Below, piece after piece: positions 11,600 to 22,800 of a DNA stretch of 64,000 bases (its first letter is position 1; each line of letters opens with the position of its first letter). Source of the DNA: Desmodesmus armatus (Eukaryota; Chlorophyta; Chlorophyceae; Sphaeropleales; Scenedesmaceae). Location: positions 310,001 to 374,000 of the forward strand of contig VIIQ02000085.1 in the NCBI GenBank assembly GCA_007449985.2, written 5' to 3'. A program made the position numbers and the translations under genes. The notes beneath the pieces are model-generated. The model saw only the letters and a program-made list of their open reading frames with translations, did not search any database and was not told the origin of the DNA.

Positions 11600-14327
11600 A
11601 TGCACGCTCCTTGCACACACCACCACGTGGTCAGGCAGCAGCGCTGTCACAGCAATATTCAGCCTTGCAGACCACGTCCACGACACCATTCCAGGCACAT
11701 CAGCAGGTCCTATCGTGCAGCAGATGACCCTTTGGTGACGACAGACTGGCTGGCACAGCACCTCGAGGAAGTGACTGTCCTGGATGTGAGAGGGCGGGTG
11801 GACACTGCGACTGTGGAGGAAGGAGTAGAGAAGTCACAGTATTTTGCAGACTACGATGCTTACCTAGAGGGCCATATTCCTGTGAGTATCAGCTGCGATC
11901 AACCAGATGGTGTATGTGTTTGTGGGCTGGTGCACGGTTGCAGCGCTGCTAGCAGCGAGCAGTGCTTGACACTGCTGCCAGCTCGGCACAGCAGTTGGCT
12001 GGCTGGCAGCTGTCATATCCTTCAGAGGCTGCATGAATCACCTACATCAGAGAGGCAGCTGTGAGTTCAGCCTTGAGCATGACCCGCAGTCTCCCTGACC
12101 TACTTGGTCACTAACCCAGTAGTAGCAGTTGTTGCATAGGCTGGCACTCAGCCCTAGCAGTGCCTAACAGGTTGTTGACTTGGTGGTGGGTTCAAAATGC
12201 AGGGTGCGGTGTTCTGGGACTGGACGAAGGATGGCATTGACACAGCAGCTGGTGCTCCAGTGCAGCTGCAGCAGCAGGCTGACCTCCTGGCTGCAGCATT
12301 GGAGGCTAAGGGGGTCAGCAGCGACAAGCCAGTAGTGGTGAGGGGGGGGGGAGGGTAAGGGAGGCGGGCGGGGGGGGGGGAGGCGGGGGGTGTGGTTGGG
12401 GGGGAGGTAAGGGAGGCGCAGGGGGGAGGTGAGGGAGCGGCGGGGGGGGGGGGGGGGGTAAGGGAGGTGGGGGGGGGGGGGCAGATAAGGGAGCGGGGGG
12501 CCGGGGGGGGGGGGGGACTGCTCAGCATCAGCTGGCTGGTCAAGCAGCACCATGGACCTTGTATTGCAAGCCTCAACTCAAGGATGCAAGTGTGACACAA
12601 GCAGCAAACGCATGCTGTTTTCCTGGTTCGGAAACAAGCTGTGGAGTGCAATAAGGCTGTAAGGCGACAGCTCTACCTGTGTTCAGGTGGAAGCTTTGTG
12701 CTTTGACAATGCAACGAAGGCTGGACCCTGTTGTGCTGTTGTGTTGGGTGCCGTAGGCGTATGACAATGGAGACGGCATGCTGGCAGCTCGTCTGTGGTG
12801 GATGCTGACTGTGGCTGGGCACCCCTCAGCTTTGGTGCTGGAGGGAGGCTGGTAAGGGTCACTCATACCTTGAGTTTGAGTCATGAGTCACTGTTTGACT
12901 TCTAGGCGGACAGTGTACCTTGACCATAATCGATACCTGTACCTTCAAGAATACAGTGTGATCAAGGCTCAAACACATGGCTGGCAGCATACAGCCACTT
13001 TCATGCCTCCCCAGCCCCACTTGTGTTGTACAGCTCCCACCATGGGAGTATTCACCAGCTTGTGCTTGGCCCAGGCAGCTTCAATCAGCAGCAGCGGCGG
13101 AGCAGTGTGGGCCAGTCAGCTGATGATTTCCCCCGCTCACAGCAGTTTCCGTCATGCGCTAAATAAGATGCTGTCCCTCATGAGCCCTGGGCTCGCTGCC
13201 TAGTGGTGGGATTTGGGATCCTTTCCCACAATCACTGTACTGTACTGTTGTTGTGTGGCGGTGCTTGCAGGATCAAGTGGCGGCACGAGCAGCGCCCAGT
13301 GAGCTCTATGAGCCCTGCACACTCAAGGTGGGAGACCAACAGCTGTCAGCTGTCAGACAGCACCTAGGCGAGGGGGCATACCTGTCGGCCACTAGTGCAG
13401 TAGTGTTGGCATGAGACATCTTCGTGCTGAACTTTACTGTATCGCTATGAGAGGGGTTTGGATGGGAACATCTCATACAAGGTTGTTGGTGTGCACACAC
13501 TTCCATTACTCAAAATACTTCTTGGCACAAGCAGCATGATGAATGCAGTTCAAAGAGAGCATGGATTCTGCCAGCAGTTATAGCATGGACCTATGTTGGG
13601 TGGCTGATGCTGTGATGGCATTCTTCAATGCCTTGCACACCCTGGCACAACCAGGCCCATGGTGGTGGTGGTGGTCTGTGCACTTTTTTTTTTTTGGCTA
13701 GGTAGCGCCCATACTTGCTGCGTACCATGTACATTGGTTGTTCCCTTGTCCTACAGATTGCCTGCTTCCTGTGATCCTGCGAGCTGTGCAGGTCTACAGT
13801 TACTTCGAAGCAGAGATGCAACCGCAACTCCGGGCCACCCTTGCAGATCTGCAGCAGCTGCCTCAGCTAACCACCCAGCCGGACCCTCTCCACCAGCAAC
13901 GACAGCAGCAGCAGCAACAACCCCAGCAGCAAGATCTCCAGCGGCAGCAGCATGAGGTGCTGATTCTAGACACGCGCAACACGCAGCAATACATGGGACA
14001 GGTTCGCCGTGGCCCGAGAGGAGGTCACATACCAGGGGCGGTTAGCCTACCGCGTGCTGAGCTGCTTGAGCACCCCACTGAGACGTTCAAGCCGCTGGAG
14101 CAGCAGAAGCAGCTCCTGCAGCAGGCGGTGTGGTGCTGCCTAGTGCTGGTGGTGGTGGTGCTGCTGCTGACAGCCAGCAGCGTGTGCTGGTGTACTGCAA
14201 CGGTGGTGTTGCAGCATGTACGGCAGCGCTTGCGTTGCATAGGCTGGGGCACAGAAGCTGGGCTGTGTATGATGGAAGTTGGAATGAGTACTCACACAGT
14301 GACCTGCCTGTTGCGCTGCCACCATGA
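11600..14327 (+). CDS. two-domain rhodanese sulfurtransferase (TST/MPST type), apparent frameshift
   Basis: Thiosulfate/3-mercaptopyruvate sulfurtransferase, moving sulfane sulfur through a cysteine persulfide. Exons: 11600-11881, 12203-12337, 12757-12851, 13271-13327, 13800-~14128, then the frame ending at 14327. First domain: VTTDWLAQHL, VTVLDVRG, GHIP|GAVFWDWT (split by an intron), YDNGDGMLAARLWW, VLEGGW. Second domain: LILDTR, GHIPGAVSLPRAELL, FKP, then the active loop VYCNGGVAAC with the catalytic Cys, and AVYDGSW. After FKPLEQQKQLLQQ the frame runs off. The catalytic loop is in the next frame, so a one-base deletion, a two-base insertion, a ~41-nt mini-intron (14133-14173) or an assembly error must be invoked. 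The Arg/His-rich N-terminus from ATG 11600 could be a mitochondrial or plastid presequence. If the frameshift is real, the catalytic Cys is lost. Confidence 0.8.
12338..12521. repeat. poly-G minisatellite in sulfurtransferase intron 2
   Basis: About 180 bases of G runs (8-12 Gs) separated by AGG, TAAGGGAGG and GCGG spacers begin right at the intron donor. The coding (+) strand is G-rich, so the pre-mRNA could form G-quadruplexes at the 5' splice site. Confidence 0.85.
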
Positions 14328-15510
14328 CAGCTATGCGTAATGATGCTGCAGTGACTGATTGCAGGATTGTGTGGTGTTCTCCTTATTGTGTTTTCCTTAT
14401 GGTTTTGCCCTGCTGTTGTGATGTTATGCTGACGCAAGCCACCAGAAGGTCTGGCGGTGGCATGCCAATGCAAGGAAGCTGCCAGCCTGACTGAGTGACT
14501 GTTACTGGGTGGCTTGAGCATGCTAGTCTGGCATGCCACAGTGTGCAACGTTGCATGTTGAAACCTGCAAGTTTGACTGGACTGCTTTTCAAAACAGGTA
14601 TGCAGGCAACCCAGCAGCAAATCAGCTGTTTACATGTGACGGCATCAACAACACATGAGTCAGGACAAAGTGTGACCATTACATAACATCCAAGTGCCCA
14701 CCACCTGCAACCAACGTCAGGGGTGGTTGCCTGGTAACCAGCAACCATTTGACAGTGCTGTCAGTCATCACTGCCATCGCTTCTTCTGCTCAACTTCACA
14801 CAACATAATCAATCCAGGGTCATACGGCCCTACCAATGTCAACAAACACGAGACAGCACACCGTGAGAGGCACCACCATACGTATGGTGTTTACATGCCT
14901 GCCGCAGGGTGGTTATTACCCCTTCAGGTCACTCAATGCTCTTCTCCAGCCAGAGGTGAATCCTATAGTAGCTACTGAGGACCCTTGCAGGCCATGCTGG
15001 CTCTTAGTTGTTGCAACATCCATGCTTGCCCGTGCAAGTGCAATCTCAAGGACAACAACTAAAGTGCTGCAACAGTCAGAAGCACGGGCCTCAGGCCTAA
15101 CCTAGCAGAAAGGTGGCACAAATGGGTGTCACATCGCAGTGACGATATTTTGTTGCTGTCACCCAGTGACAGTACCCAGCACAATCTTAACCAGCAACGA
15201 TGTACAGCTAGCCAGCCTGGTGAGAGACTGTTGTACAACCACACACAGCTATTACTGCTGAACATGCCTGCTGTCAGGCTGCTGCCGCACTGAGTGCGCC
15301 TGACTACAGTAAGGTTGCCTGCCCATATGCCCACAGAGGCACTGTTTGTGCCAAACTTTGCCACAGCAGGGCTGCCCCTCTCCAAGGCTAGACGGCACAC
15401 AGCAATAATATTATAGGTTCAAACCGGCTGAAATATCAGCGGTAATGCTGAGACCTCAGCAGTAATGCTGATGGTAATCATACCGTGTTTGCCTGCCGCA
15501 CTGGGCATGC
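14328..15510. other. intergenic stretch between convergent genes
   Basis: The sulfurtransferase (+) and the 194-aa gene (-) converge here. A short degenerate repeat of GCTGA/CAGC and GTAATGCTGA elements is at 15425-15475. No gene was recognised. Confidence 0.45.
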
Positions 15511-16401
15511 TCATGCTGGGGCTTTGCGCTTGACAATGAGGCAGGTCACAGGGTATTCGCTCACTCGCTGCTGGGTATCTTCTGGGAGCTGCTTGAAGGT
15601 CTTGCCGTTCCACCTGTGATATCCACGGCACAGGAGCACCAACCGTCAGCGGTGAGACACTTGCTTGCTGAACGCACCGTGCGGCTGTCTGATGCAATGT
15701 AAGCTGTCACACAGCACACCCGGTGTGATAGGGCTGCAGACCAGTTACACGTTGAGGCCGCCTGGCGGCGCCACAGGCTGTGGCAGAAGCCTACCTGGGG
15801 AAGGCGGTATCCCTCGCATCCAGCTCAATGGGAGCACTTGGCCAGTGCTGACCGCCCACACAAGTGCTGCCGGTGACAAATGCCAGGACTGAGGTCAGGC
15901 GGGGTGTGCCACCCAGCACACGCAGGTGGCCACAGTCTGAGGCCTCCAGCATGATGGGAGGGGTGGCCTTGCCCTGAACAACTGGCAGGACCAGGTTGCT
16001 GGCCACCTTGCGGCTGTTCCACACCATGTTGTGCTGTTGTGCGTGGAGGGTGAGGCTCCCATTTGCCGCCATGCTGGCCAACTTGTGCAGTGGTATGCAG
16101 TCGCTCCTGACGACCACCACGTCGTCAGTGTCAAGGGCAACCCGTTCTGCCAGGCCTGTGGAGGGGGGGGCAGAGCAGAGTTATAGCAGCGTCAGCCACA
16201 CTCCTGCAAACAAACCTGACAGCAAGCAACTTCAAAACATACCAAGGAGTGCTTTGAACCACACGAAGCTTTCGCCCTACCTGTGGTAGCGCCCACAACG
16301 CTCTTGCGCGAAAAGGTTGGACCCTTTGCACATGCCGGGGGAGCGCTTGCGCAGATCATCTTGCCGGGTAGCCTGGTGGAGCTGTGCTTCATTGTCTGCA
16401 T
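15511..16401 (-). CDS. unrecognised 194-aa protein
   Basis: Three exons join cleanly in phase: 16401-16281, 16155-15795, 15613-15511, with CACAG|GTAGGG, CCCCAG|GTAGGC and TATCACAG| sites. I do not recognise the family. The N-terminal 40 residues (MQTMKHSSTRLPGKMICASA...) are basic and Ala/Ser-rich, with no acidic residue, and could be an organelle presequence. The body begins ERVALDTDDVVVVRSD and continues SLTLHAQQHNMVWNSRKVAS and LVLPVVQGKATPPIMLEASD, a beta-rich pattern with balanced composition unlike the low-complexity shadows around it. The end is RWNGKTFKQLPEDTQQRVSE...KRKAPA. The in-phase joins and the ordinary codon pattern are the reasons to call it real; function unknown. Confidence 0.6.
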
Positions 16402-16838
16402 CTTTCGAGGTCTGTACTGTTTTGGAGTGAGCGGATACAAAGAAGCGGGATGGCAGTTTCAACGGGTGTTTCAACGTCGTTGACTCAGGCTTTCGATAGT
16501 TGCGAAGTTCTGTGTGTGAGCGACGAAACAGTGCTGAGTTTGGTAGTTCTATATTCTCGTCCACTTATCTGGTCCGGATCGGCCAAAAAGTGTGTTTTGT
16601 GTGCTACAGCCAAGATTGGACCAGCACTCCGGCGCAACTTCCATAGAGCGAGGCCCACAATAGCGGCCATGCTACCCAAATTTGATGTCCTGTGTGGCGC
16701 AAGAGGCTGCTAAGCGGGACAGTTGGCCTGCTGTAACCAGCCTGTGCAGGACAACTCCTTGCCTGTGCAGGACAACTCCTTCGATCATTAGGTCAGTTAC
16801 ATACCCTCGCCACAAGGGCCAAGCCTGCTGCCATGGCA
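16402..16838. other. spacer between two minus-strand genes
   Basis: It holds the 3' UTR of the carboxypeptidase and the promoter of the 194-aa gene. CCTGTGCAGGACAACTCCTT is directly repeated at 16742 and 16763. Nothing else was seen. Confidence 0.5.
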
Positions 16839-19800
16839 TCATTCGGTCACATTCTGCACGATTTGTGCCGGCAGCCAGGGGTGTGCTGACTTGCTGCGGC
16901 GCTGCAGGGTGACACCAGGGGGAGGGCACTCAGCTGTGCTGCCCCCTGTGGCGACCAGCACGCCCTCGAGTGCATCAGGCTGATCCTCTGCTGCTGCAAA
17001 CGCCACTGCCTTTCTGCTGGGGCTCTTGCTGCTGCCAAACGGGCTGCTGGTGGGATGCTGACTGCTGGGTGGCGACAGCCCCCCTGGCTCCATGCTGCTC
17101 GATGCCAGCACCCCACCAAGGGCCCTCTTCTGCACCTCCAGGAGGTGTATATACCGCTCCACATCCAGGGAGCTGCCCTTGCTGCTGCGGCTGCCGGCTG
17201 TCAGCGCCCTCCTGCCTGCAAGCGCCTGCCGTGGTGGCTCCAGGGCCGTGGGTGTTGCTGGCAGGCTGCTGACGGTGCTGCAGCCACTGTCATCCCAGCA
17301 ACTGGCTGGGTCTTCCAGCTCAGGATCCTCCACGTCAGCATCCAGGATCCTGCACCATCAAGTCGGTGAAAGAGTACAGTAAGGAAAAAGATAGAGTACA
17401 GTGCGCCTGTGGAGAGGCACCAGCCCAAGTGTGCCTTTGAGGATTGGGTGTGCAGGTCAAACATGCTGCACTTTCACGCCAAGCACAGAGCCTTAGCTGC
17501 GACCATAAGGCAGCCCAGCAACTTGAAACATGCCTAGTTACCACTGGCAGTCCTGTTGCTGTGTCGATGTTGCCTGCCCGACTCACAAAAGGGCTGGTGA
17601 CGCTGGGATACTTCAACCAACCCCAGCACTCTAGGTCACAGTACTACCACGGTAAACAACAACTCCCAATGTTGGTGCCCAAGTCTCTTGTAAAGCTATT
17701 AGTAGTAGTACGTATGCGCCATTGCTGGTACTCACCCCAGCTCTGGCAGTGCAGCAGCAAGCCCTGCATCCGCTTTGGCTCTTGCAGCCTTCAGCACTGC
17801 AGGTGAACCCCACCTGCAACGCACAGGCCGACGCAGACGTTCACAGTCAAGTCACCACTGCAACGCTAAAGTCAGCTGCAAACAACCTGGCAAGTGCCAT
17901 TGCCGGTTATGCACACATGCAATCAAATCAGCAAACACGTCATGTTGCCAACAGTGACACAAAGCTTGGCAGTGCACGATAATGTTGGCGGCCGCGCTGC
18001 GTGTTTGTGTACACACCTTCCTTTCCGCCGTCCCTTCTTCTTTGCTGTGCCGGCTGCCTTGCTCTGCTGCTGCCGCGTCTGCTGCACCAGCTGCTGCAGT
18101 ATGTCTTGAAGGCCTGGCATGACCAGCAGAGCAGCCTCCTCCTCTGACAGCGGCGGTGCTGCCCCTGCTGCCCCTGTTGCCCCTGCCACCGCTGCTGCTG
18201 CTACGGAACAGGCGGCTGGGGCCATCACAGCGGCAGCGGCTGAGGTGGCTGCTGATGGGCTGAGCAGCCGCTGCGGTACAGCAGGTCCCAAGACAGGCGC
18301 GTCTGCTCCAGGGCCTGCAACAGCAGTAAACATGTGTACATACAAAATTTTGCTGGCCTGCTTTGCTTTTACGAAGCCGCTTGTGTGCGGCACCTGGCCA
18401 ACTAGGGTGTATCCCGCCTGGAATCCAATCAGTGGCATGTCGGTTGTCATACACAAGATGCTGCCAATGACTTGCAAAACATGGCAATAGCCACTCACTT
18501 GTGACAGCTGCAGGGGATATACTGCTGGCCTGCCCAACAGCCGCAGTAGCAGCAGCAGCAGCAACTGTGCCGGCTGCCTTGGGCGACACTGCTGCCCCCC
18601 CATTGCAGCCTCTGTCACCGGCAGCAGCCACAGCAGGACTTGCACCAGCCGGCACCACCACTGCCCCAGCCTGAACCTTGGCCTTTGCCACTGCCAGCTT
18701 ATCGAGCAGCTGCTGTGCTGCCGCAGTGACAGCCTGCTTGCTGCTGCTGCAGCTAGTGCTGCCACCTCCTGTGATAGGATTACTGCCGCTGCTGGTGACG
18801 GCTGCCGCAGTCTGAGCTGGCTTGGTCCTGTCTGAACTGCTGGCTGCAGGCACTGCTGCTGCAGCAGCACCAGCGCTGGCAGAGCCCTCCGAAGCCCTGA
18901 TAGCTTCCAAAAGGCTCTTCACAGCACCTGTTGCTGCACTGCCACCTCCTGCACCAAGTGCCCTCCCACTCTCCACAGAAGCAGCCTTGCTACCCAGCAG
19001 CTCAGTCAGCTGCCTGCTGATGTCTGCGAGGGAAGCAGCACTGCCGTTGCTGCCGGCAGCCTCCACACCTGCGCCACCCTCCCCTGCAGGTGCCACGGGC
19101 TGGCTGGGCGCTGCCGATGCCGCTGCACCCCGCCGTGCTGGGGGCTTGTCGTCGTCAGATGACTCATCGTCGCTATCTGTACACACGTCTTCGTCCTCAG
19201 CCCCATCACCCAGCAGTAGCTTTTCAAAGGTAGCACCTATGATGGCTGGCCCGGTACTGCTGCCGCTGCTGGCGCCGCTGGTGCCGGCTGTGTCTGTGAC
19301 TCCCTGTAGGAGGGCTGCGTCTAGTTGGCTGCACAGGTCGGGGGCACTGTTGAGCTCTGCTGGCGCCCAATAGTCGAGCAGCGTGCGCACCAACGCTGCA
19401 CCCATCTCCTCCAGGTGGCCTGCATTGTTTGGGAGTGGTTGAGGAATTGTCAGGGATCTGTTGGGAATCTGTTGGTCGCCAAGGGTTGTGTTGGTTGAGG
19501 ACTAGCACTTCCCATCAAGCATAACCTTGTCTTTCCAGCATGTCGCTGTCTGTTCTTTCCAGCAACAGGAGACCCAACATCATGATGTTGGTACATGAAC
19601 ATGATGTTTGTGTGCTGCAGTTGCAAGTGTGGCACAATGTGCAGTTTAGGCGCCCACTGACTGCTGACTATACACTTGTACATGGCAACGATGCTCTCAC
19701 ACCCTATCAGCTTATTGGTGTCACACCTGCGTTGAAGTGTTGCTTGGCATACTTGCCCACAGCTGCCCCAGCAAAGGAGGCTTCCATGGTGAAGGCATTC

Positions 19801-22800
19801 ACCAACCCCAGCTCCCTGAAGCCCACCACACGCCCCGTACCAGCCTTGGACTTTTGCACCTGCAGCACACATTGCATTGTTGTCAGCGTGCTGAGTTCTT
19901 TGATCGACTGTGCACGCAGGCCAGCCCACCGCCTGTGACCTGTACAGTCCTGCCATGCCTTCAAGCACTCTGAAGCTGTACTGCACAGTGTACACGCCTA
20001 TGTGCAACACCCAGCTGCAGACTTGGAAAGTAAACACGTGCCGTCCCAGGCCCGGCAATGTTACCCTTGGCTCTGCTGGCCCTTGCACACCTTAAAGTTG
20101 CATGCCCGGTAGCTGAACAGGTCTGGTGCATTCAACGCAAGCATCAGCGGGAAGATGCGCTCCTGGTGCCGGACTGGCACACACCCCAGCCCGCCAATGG
20201 AGCCAGGCACTGGCAGGCCTGTAGCCATGGGTGTAATGTCTTTGCCTGGCTTCTTCTCACAACCGTACCTGCAAGAGCCACGGTGCAGAGCAGCCCAACT
20301 GTAACTGTTCTTATGCCTCATCCCAACAAAGACGTATTGGTGTTTTTTTAGTCGGCTGCTGACTGACGCCATCTGCCGTCCTGAAGCGGCGGCCCCATGG
20401 TTTGCCGCACATGACAAAACTGCATGCTATCAAGGCGAACATGCCTGCATTGCGCTCAGAAAGGTCTGCTGGGCACTTGTTCAACAGCCGCGCAGCCTCA
20501 GGCAGAGGCAACGTTGGGTGCCAGGGAAACCTACATGAAGATGCCAAAGCGCCGTGAGTGCCCGTGCAAGTCACATGAGAGCACAACCTGCACAGCAGAC
20601 ACACTATGATGGTCACACACCTGCCAGGTCTTGCAGTGGAAGACCCATGCATGGTTCTTCCACTGTAGGAGACCAGCGCTGCTTGTCTCCTACAACCTCT
20701 GTTATCAGATGTCCAAGCATTTCAATCTTGCCAGTGCACCAAGCACACACACACAACGGGCACTGCAGGCATGGTCCATAAGCGTACTGTGCTGCACTGT
20801 TCTACGTGTGCGGACAATGGAGTGACTCTGCACTTGTGCGTGAACGTCAGTCACCAGGGATGGTCATCAGGGTCCTGCGCACCTCCCTCTCCTGGGTGAA
20901 GGCCCTGACCATGTCCTTGAAGGCTGATATCACCGGTGTTGCGCTGTCAGGAGCTTGGTAGACCCTGTTGAGGTCCAGCCCGGCAAGGCTGCAGCGGTAG
21001 TTGCCAACAACAACACCATCTGCAGGGAACACACACTCAACGCTGTCATGCATGCACAGCAAGTCTAGGAGCTGTTTGAACCTGTCGACGCTGATGGAGT
21101 GGACCTGTCCAAACTGATGACCAGCAAAGACTGCAGTGATGGCTGCACATCTGGATGATGTACAGCTGCCACGTGATGCAACCCAGCCAACAAGGTTTAG
21201 CCCCCTGAGTGTGGGCTGCTTCAGCAATACTATACTCGTAGCTACAAGCATGCCCGTGTGAGCTCAAGCAACAGTGACCCTAACCGCCTGCCACCACCTT
21301 GCCTGGGTTCAGCATGGGCACAACCTGCATGACGGGCAGCAGGCAACAAGTGATCAGCCCGGCTGCAACTTGTGTAGACGACAGTGTGGTGGCTTTGTCC
21401 ACACCCGGCTCTGTCCTGCAAGCTTTGTGTTGAACGTTGCTACGCATGGCACCGCTACCACATGCAATGTGACCAGACAGCTGCCAGGGCATGCTGTCAG
21501 TCGATGGTCAGCGCAAAGGCTGCAGCTCCGGTGCGCATGTGCATTTGCATCCTTGTGTGCTGAGCGGTGCTTGCCTTGAACACAAACATCTCGCGCAGGC
21601 GTGCTGCCTCATCCGTGTCTGCCAGCAGCTGCTGCAATGCACCCTTCATCATCCATGAGGAGTTTGTTTCCCCAGGGTGGACACGGGCTGTGTGATCGCA
21701 AACAGCAGCACAAGGTTATGCCCTACATCTGGATGTGCGACATCCAACCACTCGTCACTCCAATGCGCCCGTAATCACTTATGCATGCCACCCTTTGGCA
21801 CGCCGTCCTGCTGTGCTGTGCTTGCCTGGACTTCACTGCTGGTATGTGCATGGTGTGCAAGCAGTGCCGTTTGATGCAGAGAGCCATCCATGTGTCCATC
21901 GCTCTGCCGTCTTGCAGGTTGTCTTACACAAGCGCAATCAACCACTACCATAGCTTGGCCAAGCCAGCGACAGGCAGAGATCCGCAGTCACCTGACAGCA
22001 CGACTCCCTGGCGCAGATGCAGAGGCTTGCCCCTGTCAGGAGCTGCTGTAATGGTCAACAGGTCAACAGCATTTCCCGCCAGGCTGGTGGCCAGGGTGCT
22101 GTGCTGCAGGACTGTGCTGGGCGGCGGGGACTGCATGGGCATGAAGCCAATGTTGGTCAACAGTGCCTTCAGCGAATGTTGCACTGGTGGCACGCATGGC
22201 ACGCTTTATGTGGCTTTTATAAAGCTATGAGCAGGCATGCATGCCACAAGGCCTGCTGTGCAGTCTGCAAGCCGAAAGCAGTCATGTCTGGCCGTGCTGC
22301 AGGAACGTTAACCTGATGACGCCTCCAAAACGTCAGGCAGGACATGTGCCGTACCTTTTTGAGGGTGTGTAAGTGGTTCTGCTGGTCGGTCCACGTGAAT
22401 GGGTAGCAGTGTGCAAGGTGCACCACGTCCTGATCGTAGGGAAAGTCGACCGTGAGGGTGAGCGTGTAGTAGGTCTGCTTCTTGCGGCACACAATTCTGT
22501 TGGCCCCGTAGCAAACATTGGAGCCGCAGCGCACCCAACCAATGCCCTGCACAGCATTCAGTAAACAGCAGATGCTCAGCCTGCGGTAGCGGCCACAAAC
22601 TACTGCCTTGTGCGCAACACAGCATCTCACCACCATTGGACCTGCACCGCCAAAGGAAGGCATCTCGCATCTAGAGCAAGCCCAACCAAGTGCGGCTGAT
22701 CGTCAACACTTTGTTCACCATCGCGTACTGTTCAGCACAGTCCTTGCGGCAGGAGCACCTGACCTGCTGTGTCACTCCTCCTATTACCTTGGTGCGCATC

